DNA of 64,000 nucleotides from Hoplostethus atlanticus (Eukaryota > Chordata > Actinopteri > Trachichthyiformes > Trachichthyidae). A program made the position numbers and the translations under genes. Under the pieces are notes generated by a model. It saw nothing but the letters and a program-made list of their open reading frames with translations, was not told where the DNA came from and did no database searches. How positions within the stretch are numbered: the first letter of the stretch is position 1; the number at the start of each line of letters is the position of its first letter. The DNA lies in the NCBI GenBank assembly GCA_034670405.1, contig JAXDDX010000072.1, positions 806,001 to 870,000 on the forward strand, written 5' to 3'. Positions 13,898 to 24,374 of the stretch are shown here, piece after piece.

Positions 13898-16800
13898 GTG
13901 TACAAGGTCCATTAATAATCACCTCCTACCTAGGGCAGAGTCAGTGTGTATGACTTGACAGCTGGCTAAACACATAAGCCCAAACTCGGCCTTCTGGTGG
14001 CTTAGTGTAGCATGCCATGATGTCCTGGGTTTGAACCCCGGCCTGGGACCTTTGTCGTATGCCCCCCCCCCACCCCCCCTCCTGTCTCTCTCTGTCAACC
14101 GTCCAATAAAGACACAAAAAAAAACGGAAGCGTAATCCGCAAGTTGACACGATGTCACCTTTGGCATAAAACAAAGATCATACATGCGTGTGTGTGTGTT
14201 TGTGTCTAACCAGTTAAACGGCTATATGTGGCCGATATTAGATATTACATATGATGCAGTCCGATTGATTACTTACTAAAAATGTTTTGACATAAATTTT
14301 GACGAAAATAAACACCACTATTGGTCTTCATAAACCCATATCGGTCAAACGCGACTGCAACCAACCTTAGGATTGCCACTGCCACTACCAGTTAAACCAG
14401 GCCATAAAATACTCCCTTCATCTAGCCCATCTATAAAATCAACCTACTAAGTACAGGGATTCTGGGGAGCGACTCGGTGCCAAAAACAGATCTGGTGAAG
14501 CTCTTTTAAAGCGACGGTGGGTGTGGTGGCACCAAACTGGCAGTCACGCCCTCACCATAAAAGACAGAGTGAGACAATTAGCCCTGTAGAAAGATAACGT
14601 GTGCCTAGCTAGAGCAGGCCGATGCAGGGCTTAGTGACAGTATTGCATTTCAGGGCACATGTTGACCACAGTATCAAGTTGCTATGGACACCAATATTCC
14701 AGTTCAGGTCCACCAATATTCCACGAGGTACCAATTAGCGAGTGGTATTCTTCAAGGGCCGCTTTTTAGTGGATGTTTGGTATTTATATGTGTGAACAGG
14801 AGGTGCAGATGGAGGAAGGCTGCCCGGGGGTGGAAGGAAAGATGGACAGTTAATATGTTGTTCTTTTCACCAGTAACTGCTGCATTTGGTGTGTCGGCCT
14901 AAAAAAGGAAAAATCCACGCTGAAACACTTTTAGCGCTGTAAAAAGACTGCTGCTGGTGATCTACCTTGCATTCCTCGGTCCATTTTGGTGTTTGGTGGT
15001 GTGTTGGGACCAATTTGTCCACCGACAGTAGCCAGGATAGACCAGAATGCAATGCAGTGGCCATGATAGACCAGAATGCAATGCAGCCACCGCTTGCACC
15101 TTTGGGGATCTGTCTGACTGAAAAATTCACTATACTATCGCTATCGCTCTCTCACCTACAAGTATACAGCACAGAGAACACCTACAAGTATACAGCCCCC
15201 CCCACCACTTCTCTGGAGGTTGACAAAAGGCATTCTGGGAAATGTAGGAAATCACTACGTGAAACAGAAGTAGACGAGACAGGTTGAGGGAAAGCGGGTA
15301 CACCAAAAAAGACTTGACTTTACTTGAGACTTGAGACTGCTGGAATGATGAAGTGTATCCGACAGGGGATTTTTCCTTTAAGCCCTGTGCAAGTTTTGAT
15401 CTTGTACAGAAGCAAAAGAAAAAAAACACTTTCATCAAAGCACACACACACAGAAAAATACACACATTTACGCAAATTACAATTCGAGTAATATGGGTTT
15501 TTGAAGGTGCTGATACCTGATTTTTTTCTCCAATGTTTTTTATGTCAGAAAACGATCTCTATTTCTAATAATAACAACATCTATTTCTAATAATATCTAT
15601 ATGTATAATATAAAATATACAAATCAAACAAACTGCATCATATCCATCGTATCAGAGGTGGACGACACTGACCGGACCAGATCCCGACACTGACCTGGGA
15701 CACACACAAACAGATACAAGAAAACTACTTTTCCCTTTCTGCTTTGAGTGTCTGGTTTTCCTGTTTTCATTTTTCGGTAACAAGCCAAGGCTGCGGGTGA
15801 GTCACGATTGTTTGGCAACCAGTCAGGGTAAGCTGGAATCCGATCCGCACCGTATTCGCAGCAACCGGCAAAGCTGGTATCCTGCAGTAGGTAATCTTCA
15901 AATCCTACTCTTTCGCTGTAAATATTCATCCTCCCTCAGTTCACTAACTTAGATGATCTGGAAACGATCATTCCCCACACTGAAGCACATCTATTAATAT
16001 ATTGACTAGAGTTAGACTGATATATGGGGCCGATATCGTCCCTTTATCAAAACTAGATATCACCCAGTCAGTGTCGTCCACCTCTCATATGATGGATATG
16101 ATGCAGTTTGAGTGATTACATATTTATACTAGTTGTCTATGGGAAAACTTAAACCTGAACTGATTCTAATGAGACCTTCTGATTGGATAATTGATGCTTT
16201 ATAGCCGTTATAAAACAGAGAGTGACAGGAAAACAGATGGGCGGGAAAGTAACACAGGGCTGATAAAGGTTGTCAGGCTGCACTGTCAACCCTGTTATGT
16301 TGCAGTTACATGGTATTAATCTGAGTTTTTGTGTCTCATGATGATCTAAATCCTGTATCAGAAGAAGTTATCTGGGAAACACTGACTTTTTGAGCATGAA
16401 AACAGTTAAAATGAATATTATTACAAAATATTAGTGATTAGGAGCTTCAACCCAAAAATATTGGTATCAACGTTGGCCTTGAAAAACCCATCTGTCTGAT
16501 CAAAACACTGACATTGGTTAATAGACAAAACCAAGTGAGCCATGAAGGTACAAAGGGATGAATGGCAGTGACTAATAAGATGACATACCAAGACAACCAT
16601 GGCAAATTAGAATTCTGCGGCTCAGGTTACGGCGAAAAAATGAATCGGTTTGATTCACCAAAAGCTGGGAAATTGCAAATAATACAATCGAGCACTAGTA
16701 TCGAAATGAGAAACCACAAGTATGCAATGATCCCAAAAGAGAAAGGAGGGGAATTTGATCCCAAAGCTGGGCAAACATTCTCTCTATTTAATTTTCACTT

Positions 16801-19800
16801 TGCTGAAAGGCTCAGGGTCATTCCAGGTCTTGTGGGCGGGTGGCTGCCTGCACTCTTGGACTGAACAAACTGACTCTTTTGTTAAGTCTCCTTGCACAGT
16901 TACGGTCTTTCTTGTCCAACTGGTAGACATACGAGTTTACAAAACCTATTCATTCGCTTTGATTTGAGCTAGGAGTAGATTGGAAGCAGCAGATATTATT
17001 AGCACAGGCCAAGTTCCCATTTACCTAAATGTGTTTCCAATCTATGATATTGCTTTATTTCCATCTGTTCCGATCTTGTGGCAATATCTCAAAGTTCTCA
17101 GTAGATTACCAATAAAGATTTAACACCATTTTAAAACAGTTATGGGCGATGTACATTTTACAGTTAGTAGTTAACAGTTAACATTAACACTAGTATGCTT
17201 CTGCACAATCGACTCCATTTAACCGGTAATACCCCTTGTAGTTTGTTTGGTTGACAAAGCAACTTTTAACAAGTCCTTGCAACTTCTTAACGAGTTGTTG
17301 GAGTTAGCTAGCTATAGCCAAGGGCTTCACAACGGGTTGAATGAGTTGAACGCTTCCAGGTCAGAGCAATGGTAAATGTTCCAATCTTTCCACTTCGTCC
17401 GACATGACATGAATGCAGAAGAAACATCCGTCCGTTCTCTGGGGGTTGTCAAAGGGCATTCTGGGAAATGTAGGAAATCACTAACTGAAGTAGACAAGGC
17501 AGGTTATGGGTAAAAAGGTAAATTACAAAACTTCATCACAAAATAACTCCTTGAATGGGCAAGAGGTGAAAGGACACAAGGAACATCATTGTCGTTGCTA
17601 TGCAACAAAAAATGGACAGGAGAAAGTATGTTGGATAGTTGACAGTAGAGAGAGACAGAAGAGATTGGGGAAGAGAGAGGAGGGATGACATGCAACAAAA
17701 GGCCCCAAGCCGGATTGGAACTCAAGACATTATGACATGCGCATTAGCCAAATGAAGAAGAAGAAGAGGATGAGAGCATATTCTGAAACAGAGGATGTGG
17801 GCATACGACATCCTGCTAGGAAGAACAGAGCACTGAGTTTTAGCATTTTGTTTCAGGGTTATTTTTGCATTGACGTAATGCACGCTTAAGTTGAGACATG
17901 GAGCTCAGGGTCCAAAACACTCAGGCACACCTGAGGATACCAGGACACTTTTCAGGATACCATAATTGGTTCAGGTGTGCCTGAGTTGAGCTGGAGCTAA
18001 AACCTGCAGGACAAGGGGCATTTGAGGACTGTGTTGGGCACCACTGCTATACATATATACACTATATATATAAAAAATCAGACATCGTCCCATCAGTGTC
18101 GTCCACCTCTGACATGATGGATATGATCCAGTTTGATTGATTACATATTTATTATAGAATTGATCAATACTACACTGGTGGTCTATGGGAAGCCCTTAAC
18201 CTGAATTGAATAATGAGACACTTTGATCAGATTCCACACTACATCATTATTATGGTTTTCAACAAGCGTTTTAGTGTCCCATGGGCTAAATGCTAAAGGT
18301 TTCATGGGCTTTTACACTCTTTCCACCTCTCGGGGAAACACTAAATACTTTTTTGGCACGCAAATGGTTAAAGTTAAAGATACTGAAAATCAGCACAAAT
18401 TATCGTCTATCTGCAGTCTCAATACAAAATATCGCCATCAGCTTTCAAAAACCCACATCAACCAAACTAATCTCATACTACATCTGTTCGCAGCAGCAGA
18501 TGTTTGACAAACACATGCAGCCTATTCCACTGTGTCCACCCACTCTCTTTTTTTCTCCATGCCTCAGAGTGGCTGCATAATGCACTAAACCACCTACAGA
18601 CAGCGTTCCTCCCAAAGCATGACGCAGACTGGTTCTCGATCTCCACTTTGATTTTGACGCCTCGCCACCCCACGACATCCTGTACACCTCTGCAGAGGTG
18701 GATGAAGTCCCGTCTACATCGTTTGTCTTCCCCTGCTGCAGGAGAATATGGTTGCAGAACCTGCAGGGCTTTCTGCACCTGACGTGCAAGAATCATACAG
18801 GGAGAAATCCATTGGAAAAGAGGCTACCAATAGATACCAATTCCAAAACCGACAGCAGCCTCAATAGACCAGAATGCAATGCAGCCACAAGACATGTTGC
18901 GTTTTTAGTAACTGCTGCAATCAGAGACGTCTAACCCACAGCTGAATGATCACACTTTCAAGCTATTTACATGCACCTTTGACTGAAAGCAACAAGTTCA
19001 CGTCCCTTATCTGCAGGTCAAAAGGCATTCTGGGAAATGTAGGACTTCATTAAATGAAGTGGAATTAGACGAAGCAGGCGGGGGGAAAGTGGATACACCA
19101 AAAGGTACTTCTGGAATGCATTGAACATCACAGATTGATGATATCTAGCAACACAAGAGGATCTGAGGATGAAGGGGATGTGATTTCAGACCTAGATAAG
19201 ACCCTGCAAGTAAAGAACCAAGTTGAACCAATCATTTTATGATCAGGGAGAGAAAGCAGGGAAGCTACTTGCATGGCGCATCAAACAACAACACACAGAG
19301 CAAGCTATTACCTCTATTGAAGATGCAAATGGAAATGTGACAGTAGACCCAGTGGAGATAAATGAAAAATTCCAGTCAAATTATACAGCTCAGAATGCTC
19401 AGAACACTGGTCAGCTTTACCCATAATTGGCAGAATAAACATATTGAAAATGAATATCTGATCTAAATTCTTATATCTATTTCAGAATATTCCTTTACCA
19501 CCTCCAAAATGTTTTTTTAATGAAATTAAGAAACGCTTCACCAATTTCAGTTGGAATAATCGACGCGCTAGACTCCGTCTCTCATTGCTGTACTTACCAA
19601 ATGATAGAGGAGGACTTCAATGTCCAAATTTACATTGGTATTACTGGGCCTCCCAACTACGAACTATCATGTTTTACTTTTCATCTCATGGCCATCCCCC
19701 CTGGGTAGACCTAGAATCCTGTGAAATAAGTTCAAATTTACCTTTGAATCTACACTTATATTCTCCAAAACTCAAAGATCTTAGGAAGTCCACTTCTAAT

Positions 19801-21726
19801 CCTATAGTTTTGAACATGATTAATATATGGCATGAAACTCAATGATATCTAGGTATTTCCCAGTCACTGTCTTGTTTCAGTCCTATTTGGAGCAATACTA
19901 ACTTTACACCTGGAAGATCTGATGCAGGTTTTAAAATGTGGGCCAATTTGGGGGTTAAGAAAGTAAAAGACTTATACTTGGATGGAAAACGTATGTCCTT
20001 GGAGGAACTATCTATTAAACATGGGATCCCCAGAAAACATTTCTTCAAATATTTACAATTAAGAAGCTTTATATGTAAATCTCAAAATCATTAAATTAAT
20101 ATACCACCTCTTTCTGCCTTGGAAAAGGAAGTAACTAAGGATTGTTACAATAGGGGATTGTATGGTTTATTGGTATTGGGCTCACAAAACTCCTCAGATT
20201 CTAGAATGGAGGCTTGGAGGGAGCATATGATGAGGATATACCTGTGGAGGGAGGCATGTAAGGAGGCTCAGACCCAAACAATAAATAAATACAATTATTG
20301 CAATATAAATGGCTGATGAGAATATACATTACTCCAGCCAAACTACATATATTCAATGACAACATTCCTGATAAATGTACCAAGTGTAATGAATTTAAAG
20401 GCACATTCTTTCATTGTGTATGGGAGTGCAAGAAGATTGTAGAATTCTGGAAAGAGGTGAACCATATGAAATCCTCAATATTAAGCTTCCTTTTGAGCCA
20501 ACTATATTTATCCTGCAGTTGTATCCTCACAATATCCGTTTGAAGAAGAAGGACTATGTTTTCATAGACATGTTTCTACAAGCAAAGTGCCTTATAGCTC
20601 TTTACTGGAAGAAAGTAAATAGACCGAGGTTAAGTAAGTGGTTAAAGGAGATGGCATTAAATATGACAATGGAGAGGATAACGTACATTGTAAGAGGTAA
20701 ACAAAAGGCATTTGAAGAAGCTTGGAGTCCTTTTATTCATTTTCTTAAACATGGTGATGTCGGTAACTTGATAGAACAGGAAGATGATACTGATGAGTGA
20801 CAAGTAACACTCAGGTCATTGGTGTAGGAGATATGTTGTTGAGAAGCCCCGCTTTTTTCTTTTTTGTATATGTTGTAGTCTGTTTTGTTCTGTCTGTGAA
20901 CTATATTGGTTGTAACGGTTTCATTTTTGTGATGTGTTTGTGGTGGGGGGGGGTGTTGGTTTCTCTGTTGTGTTTTAAGGAAGATAGAGGGTTAAAATAA
21001 TGTTGTGCGATTAATACTGTATCATTATCAAACAGGAGAAAGAAATAAAGACATTGTGGAAAAAAAAAGATGAGACCCTGCAGGCCACAAGACTCAAATC
21101 TAATTTCTGGCCCAAGTCCAAGCTACACCTTTTCATTACTAATAGCAATAAAGCACTGCTTCATTTAGATCTTCCAGTGGACGGAGATTAAAAGCCGGAC
21201 TACGCAGTAGGCATGCTAAACACACGAATTAGAGTGATAAACAGCTAAAAATAACCGCCCCAAAAGCCTGGGGAGATTGCAGACCCGCGGGCTAACGCAG
21301 CGTTGGCAGCAGGTCAACAAAGTGCCACGGATTTGATTGTCACGTCTGGCCGAAGCAGGGAGGAATATTATGCAAGATGACGCTTGCTCTGCATGCAGAT
21401 AACAAGAGCGTGAGGTATTCTGTTGACTGCCCGGTGCAAACACAAATCTCTGCTGCAGGATGATCTCACTGTGTCAAAGTGAAGAGCGCTGAGGTTGCAG
21501 AGCGACTTAGTTAATGACCAGAGCCTGTTCATCTTTCGGGATCTAAAGCAAAGCCCATAATAATGTTGTTTTTCATCCCTCCCGGATTTATATGTTTACT
21601 GTCAATTGAGAAATTCAAATGGATCTTTATGCAACATGGCGTTCTGATCAGGAAGGAGGAGGAGGAGTTTGCAGCTCTAGATGATTCAATAAGCTATTAG
21701 CCTCATTACCAAGAAAACATGTTAGC

Positions 21727-21796
<70 letters not shown>

Positions 21797-24187
21797 ATCC
21801 TTCCTGATGCAACCATAAGTAGCAGGCCTATTCTGCTGAATAGAGGCACTATTGCACCATTATTGAGAAACACACTGAAATAGCTGGCATCTGCTGACAT
21901 ATGTTCCTGGCGTTTTCAAGTCAGTTTCTCATCTAACAAGTTGGCATACTTCCCAGCATGCATTGCGCTTGAGTAAACTGTCCAGAAACCCTCCTTCTTC
22001 TTGTTAGCAAGGAAACTTTTAAGTTGAAGTGCCTTCATCATTTTTTGCAGTGCGTGTACCTAAAGCAACAATGGGTTGTTCAAATTATTTGACACATGAT
22101 GTGCTGCAGCTGGTCAGCTGACAATGACACAGAGGCAGAAGTAGGAGCATAACAAGGCTGCTTCACAACTAAGACAGAGCCGCAGCAACCACAGGGGACA
22201 GGAAGCAACGGGGGGGTTTATGGGAAATGTGGTCTTAATTTTGAGCGCTAACACTACTGGTGTGAGATAGAGGCTACCATGGTCTTCTCCACCATGGTCT
22301 CATTTGTTTATGGTAATTATACCAAGGTACGACAGTTCATTTGATTGTGATATATTGATGTTTGAAAATGCGACATGGAGCACCTTTAAATTTGATCATG
22401 TTCATGAAAAAATAATAATAATCCAAGTATTCAGTGTTTCCCCCAGAAATGTATTCATCAGGGTTAAAATTCATGCACACTTATGTGGAATCTGATCAAA
22501 ATGTAGAATCAGTTCAGGTTACGTTCCATGTAGTATTGATCAATTCTACAATAAATATGTAATAAATCAAAGTCCTATCCATTAATCAGAGGTGGACTAC
22601 ATTGACCGGACCAGATGAGACTTTTAATAAAAAGGTCAATATCAGCCCTATATATCTGTCTAACCACTACAAGCAAACCCAATTTCCTCCAGCTGGAGGC
22701 AGAGCAGCCTGTCCACAGATGCTGGCGGACGTCTCCATGCAATATTTACTGTTCCCCAGTGCCTTGCCGGTCCACCATTTTACAAGACAAGTAAACACAA
22801 CATCAGCACATAAGGTGGGACAGCGGGGCCTACAGATGTGAGACAATAGCAGCATTGTGCGGCATTATAGTTCCCGTTTAACAATTTTCATTGTATGGGT
22901 GGAGCAGGTGGAGCCCAAGCTATTGTTTTTTTGTAATCATTTATATGATTAAGATGCCAAAGACTCTAATTCTTCCCCTAGATTTGGGAGTCAGTCAAGC
23001 GCTTGTGCATGATTTCTTATAATTTTAAGAATTAAAAACGGCACAAAATGTTATTCCATATGTCTGCATATTTAAACGGACAGCATGCTTTTTCTTTTGA
23101 TGTCCTGACAACACTGCAGGTGGTCTGTCTGTCAGTCTGACTGCAGACCTCTGACAGGGTGGTGAAGACTTCATGCCTGAAAAAACACAGCCGGGACTTC
23201 ATGGCCATGCTTATGAATGCAAAAAAAAAAAAAAAAATGTTTTATCCAAATTGAATGTTTCTTAAAATTTCAAAAGTCAAACTGTGTGTGTGTGTGTGTG
23301 TGTGTGACAGCTGGCCGTCCATCAACCTCCAATCTGAAGCGTAGTAATCTGTTCACACCAATCACAACAGACGCATTGTAACCTCCAGCATTACAGACGC
23401 ATGATGTTAAGACTTTCTGTTCACGCGTCACGCCCAACACTCCACATATAACATGTCCACATTATGTGCTGAAATCAAAACTAACTGCAAAAAAATGAGT
23501 AGCAATTGCTATTTAACAACACTTAAGGATATGCGGTAATTACATGTTCCATAAACTTAAAGAGATACACTAGTGGTACTGTCATTTTTACGCTGATACA
23601 CCCACACAGCTTGCAACGATGCATGACGTTCTGTCCATCCGTTTGAAACTTAAAATGCCCTTGCTTCATACATACATTGCATTCTACATACTCTGTAGAG
23701 CGTGGCTTAACACCTCTTACGAACGGTTACTGTCCACTCCTCAATTCGGCATAGTCCCAATACTCCAAGCAGCGCTATTTTCAATAAAACATCCACCTTT
23801 TTGAAGCGGTTCGCCTGTTATTCCCACCGTCTTCTTGAACCAAAATACACCGTGTTGTTTGGTAAAGACCAGTGGGAACCAACTGGAAAAGTTGACATTT
23901 TAGTTAAATTAAGGGTCGCTTAGTGAAACACATTGACGCCGAATTGACAAGGAGATTATGCCGATTTGTTAAATGTCTTAAATCATGTTGTCCGACGTGT
24001 GTACGTTTGCCCACAAACAAGGCAACATTAAACTACCAGATTTTAAATAGACTTTAGCCTGGCGAAACAACGACACACATCGTTCCCACACAGACAACTA
24101 TTTCCTAGAGTATTAAAATGTCGTGGCAGGTTAAAGAATCTAAATTAAAAAGTTGTGCTCACCCAAGCTATTCGTGGAGGAATCCAT
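1..24187 (-). CDS. eml3: eml3, 5' part (echinoderm microtubule-associated protein-like 3)
   Basis: EML proteins bind microtubules; EML3 is a spindle-associated member. Seven coding exons join in frame (24163-24187, 6542-6718, 5961-6075, 5189-5692, 3006-3122, 2760-2788, 272-307; 1003 nt, about 334 residues), all with AG acceptors and GT donors and matching phases. The start MDSSTNSLDDVSADSSTEF is laid out like the EML family N-terminus, followed by a coiled coil (EVRLQAQEDEITLLKSSLAD, then ALRRLRLQ) that in family members mediates trimerisation. EML3-type marks follow: STQTEP (human RGTQTE), RRNSEK...KKAASSANLL (human RRNSS...KAISSANLL) and SPGSRRGTYSQ (human GPGSRRSNYN). The HELP motif and WD40 propellers must lie left of base 1. 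The fish linker has an acidic tract (EEEDEEQEEDEQDKE) that I do not recall in the human protein. Divergent from ecsit. EML3 rather than EML1/2/4 rests on the STQTE and SSANLL blocks. Confidence 0.88.
272..307 (-). CDS. eml3: eml3 exon 7 (36 bp), last in window
   Basis: Acceptor CTCGTTTAG and donor GTAAGCC. Encodes SPGSRRGTYSQ, the counterpart of GPGSRRSNYN just before the HELP domain in human EML3. The next exon lies off the left edge. Confidence 0.8.
308..2759. other. eml3 intron 6
   Basis: No coding segment recognised. A family-B MITE end (AAAGGAAAAATCCACCCT) lies at 605-640; the rest is AT-rich unique-looking sequence. ORFs here have no family resemblance. Confidence 0.6.
2760..2788 (-). 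CDS. eml3: eml3 micro-exon 6 (29 bp)
   Basis: Acceptor TTTCTCTGCAG and donor GTGATG bound 29 bp encoding RAKELIAST. It is exactly the length class (2 mod 3) needed to join exon 5 (phase 2) to exon 7 (phase 1) and falls where human EML3 has the SRGGKDPLSS segment. Confidence 0.7.
3006..3122 (-). CDS. eml3: eml3 exon 5, KAASSANLL block
   Basis: Acceptor GTCTTCCAG, donor GTGAGC. The third frame gives VRRNSEKLGKDIPDRNRKR then LDKKAASSANLLTRSPSLE, matching the human EML3 stretch before the HELP domain. The two longer ORFs over this DNA are the wrong frames. Confidence 0.88.
3123..5188. other. eml3 intron 4
   Basis: Holds a (CA)n run at 3183-3205, a short tandem tetrad of GTGCACATTTAC-like units at 3300-3400, and a degenerate CCTAA-rich stretch at 3740-3860. 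No exon recognised. Confidence 0.6.
3740..3860. repeat. Degenerate CCTAA-like tract
   Basis: Irregular TAACCCTAA/CTAACCTAAACC units, resembling interstitial telomere-like sequence but too imperfect to be a true (TTAGGG)n block. Confidence 0.5.
5189..5692 (-). CDS. eml3: eml3 exon 4, STQTE and acidic linker
   Basis: Acceptor TATCTCTAG; donor GTGCGT at 5188, chosen because it leaves phase 2 as exon 5 requires. Encodes STQTEP near its start, then an acidic tract of about 15 residues, then a Ser/Pro/Glu-rich linker. The donor is weak, so the 3' end is less certain than the body. Confidence 0.8.
5961..6075 (-). CDS. eml3: eml3 exon 3
   Basis: Acceptor CCTCCCTCCCAG, donor GTACTG; phase 1 in, phase 2 out. 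Encodes a Ser/Pro-rich low-complexity piece (NPGAARVLNQVSCSDW...PDGLRHPAT) between the coiled coil and the STQTE segment. Phase agreement with both neighbours is the main support. Confidence 0.75.
6542..6718 (-). CDS. eml3: eml3 exon 2, coiled coil
   Basis: Acceptor TTATTTAG, donor GTGGGT. Encodes DVSADSSTEFPDRVSMMEVR and the leucine heptads through QDQLLPLLKQQLIA, the N-terminal coiled coil of EML proteins. Confidence 0.92.
7543..7800. repeat. TG/GA microsatellite cluster
   Basis: Three (TG)n runs at about 7543-7564, 7697-7728 and 7768-7789, the last passing into (GA)n. The Val/Cys-rich ORFs here are translations of the repeat. Confidence 0.95.
8259..8760 (+). mobile_element. MITE family B copy
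   Basis: Begins GGGAAAAATCCACCCT and contains the family landmarks: TCAGCCCCTCAGAATGAAAG, CAATAGACCAGAATGCAATG and TTTGACTGAAAGCAACAAG. Right end eroded. Confidence 0.65.
9856..10232 (+). mobile_element. MITE family C copy (TTCACACTGCAG end)
   Basis: Starts at ACATTCACACTGCAGC and ends near AGCAGCAATTCAGAATTGAG. Aligns in the same orientation over its length with 43275-43602, whose right end reads CTGCAGTGTGAAC, the inverted partner of the left end here. Diverged but collinear. Confidence 0.6.
12253..12497 (-). mobile_element. MITE family A copy, internally deleted
   Basis: Opens AGGGTTAGACCAATATGGGT and closes CCCCATATATCGGTCTAACC, the inverted termini of family A; contains the AAGCCTCTGAAACAGCATTT core in reverse orientation. 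Confidence 0.75.
12820..13240 (+). mobile_element. MITE family A copy
   Basis: TAGGGTTAGAGCGATATATG at the left, TTCAAAAACCCATATCGGC at the right, with the internal TTGATTACATATTTATTGTA and GTTGTCTATGGGAAGACC landmarks. Confidence 0.8.
13459..13740 (+). mobile_element. MITE family A copy with likely target duplication
   Basis: Runs from TAGGGTTAGACCGATATAT to TTGAACCCTA. Flanked by GTGAAAAT and GTGGAAAT, 7 of 8 bases alike, as expected of a hAT-type 8-bp duplication. Confidence 0.8.
13768..13809. repeat. (GA)n microsatellite
   Basis: About 42 bp of perfect AG dinucleotides next to the MITE end. Confidence 0.97.
13866..13894. repeat. (CA)n microsatellite
   Basis: About 29 bp of perfect CA dinucleotides. 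Confidence 0.97.
13990..14125 (+). mobile_element. tRNA-derived SINE
   Basis: Has a box A-like TGGCTTAGTGT and a box B-like GGTTTGAACCCC, then GGCCTGGGACCTTTGTCG, a C/T-rich stretch, CAATAAAGACAC and a short A tail. The GGCCTGGGACCTTT tail recurs inverted at 44.9 and 55.2 kb. Confidence 0.7.
14218..14348 (+). mobile_element. MITE family A fragment
   Basis: GGCTATATGTGGCCGATATT to AAACCCATATCGGTCAAAC with the GATGCAGTCCGATTGATTAC core; middle deleted. Confidence 0.6.
14897..15382 (+). mobile_element. MITE family B, full-length copy
   Basis: Inverted ends AAAGGAAAAATCCACGCT and GGGGATTTTTCCTTT. Inside, GATAGACCAGAATGCAATGC occurs twice in tandem, followed by AAGGCATTCTGGGAAATGTA. No coding capacity; length near 490 bp. 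This is the best reference copy of the family in the window. Confidence 0.75.
15484..15665 (-). mobile_element. MITE family A fragment
   Basis: Reverse orientation: ATGGGTTTTTGAAGGTGCTG at the left and CATATCCATCGTATCAGAGG at the right. Confidence 0.6.
16010..16500 (+). mobile_element. MITE family A, near full-length
   Basis: Starts AGAGTTAGACTGATATATGG, contains CAGTCAGTGTCGTCCACCTC, GATATGATGCAGTTTGAG and GTTGTCTATGGGAAAAC, and ends CCTTGAAAAACCCATC. About 490 bp, close to the 39848 copy in length. Confidence 0.75.
17435..17520 (+). mobile_element. MITE family B fragment
   Basis: AAGGGCATTCTGGGAAATGT through CACTAACTGAAGTAGACAAG, the 3' part of family B. Confidence 0.55.
17668..17762 (-). 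mobile_element. tRNA-derived SINE fragment
   Basis: On the minus strand, GAGTTCCAATCCGGCTTGGG is a box B followed by the GGGGCCTTTTGTTGCATGTC tail, matching the SINE at 13990. Confidence 0.5.
18060..18465 (+). mobile_element. MITE family A copy
   Basis: TCAGTGTCGTCCACCTCTGA, ATGGATATGATCCAGTTTGA and the GCTTTCAAAAACCCACATCA right end; left terminus eroded by a TATA repeat. Confidence 0.65.
18785..19110 (+). mobile_element. MITE family B copy
   Basis: AGCCTCAATAGACCAGAATG, TTTGACTGAAAGCAACAAG and AAGGCATTCTGGGAAATGTA in family order; abuts the L1-like element. Confidence 0.6.
19190..21066 (+). mobile_element. L1-like LINE, internally deleted and truncated
   Basis: Frames in order show L1-type ORF2 features. 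At 19223-19426 lies KAGKLLAWRIKQQ and the DANGNVTVDPVEINEKF segment that normally sits between endonuclease and reverse transcriptase. Sequence then jumps to the C-terminal part (GGLQCPNLHWYYWASQLR at about 19605, NPIVLNMINIW at 19800). The 3' piece at 20414-20800 has KDYVFIDMFLQAKCLIALYW and MERITYIVRGKQKAFEEAW. The reverse transcriptase catalytic region is missing and stops interrupt the reading, so it is dead. It ends AATAAAGACATTGTGG plus an A-run. It sits inside eml3 intron 1. Confidence 0.8.
21731..21793. repeat. (GA)n microsatellite, 63 bp
   Basis: Perfect GA dinucleotides; the Ser/Leu repeat ORF on the minus strand is its translation. Confidence 0.98.
22430..22660 (-). mobile_element. 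MITE family A copy, reverse
   Basis: AGTGTTTCCCCCAGAAATG, CTACAATAAATATGTAAT and TCAATATCAGCCCTATATAT mark the family in reverse orientation, ending in TCTGTCTAACC. Confidence 0.65.
23283..23306. repeat. (TG)n microsatellite
   Basis: About 24 bp of perfect TG dinucleotides. Confidence 0.95.
23620..24130. repeat. Diverged duplicated block, copy 1
   Basis: Collinear with 25545-26030: shared stretches include CACTCNTCAATTCGG, CGCCTGTTATT/TGCCTGTTATT, CCAAAATACACC, GTGTGTANGTTTG, ATTACCAGATTTT-like and ATNAAAATGTCNTGG. Identity looks moderate. It lies just inside eml3 intron 1, while copy 2 ends about 50 bp before the ecsit start codon. I recognise no protein family in it. Confidence 0.6.
24163..24187 (-). 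CDS. eml3: eml3 coding exon 1 (25 bp)
   Basis: ATG at 24187 opens MDSSTNSL and one base of the next codon; the donor is GTGAGC right after. The leftover G joins AT of exon 2 to give the DD of the EML N-terminus (human EML4 has SLDDSIS at this place). Too short for ORF finders, but phase and family match agree. Confidence 0.8.
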
Positions 24188-24374
24188 AGTCCGACGCTTA
24201 GAAGTTGTGTAAAGTTTCTCTACAGGTAAAGTCTGGATTGAGGTGCGTTTTCCATGCTGAGAGATGAGTGTCAGAAGCGGTCAGAAGTCACACTTGGGAA
24301 ATGCGTCGAGCTGCTACAGCCGGTAACTTGAAGTCCGGAAATACTGCCGTTTTTCCTTCAAAATATCTTCATTC

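Larger units (their letters stand above)
6719..24162. other. eml3 intron 1 (17.4 kb), repeat-rich
   Basis: Bounded by the exon 1 donor and the exon 2 acceptor. It holds TG/GA microsatellites (7543-7800), several MITE families, a SINE, an internally deleted L1-like element (19190-21066) and a 63-bp GA run. The stretches 8761-9855, 10231-12252 and 21067-22429 show no recognisable gene. Confidence 0.75.
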
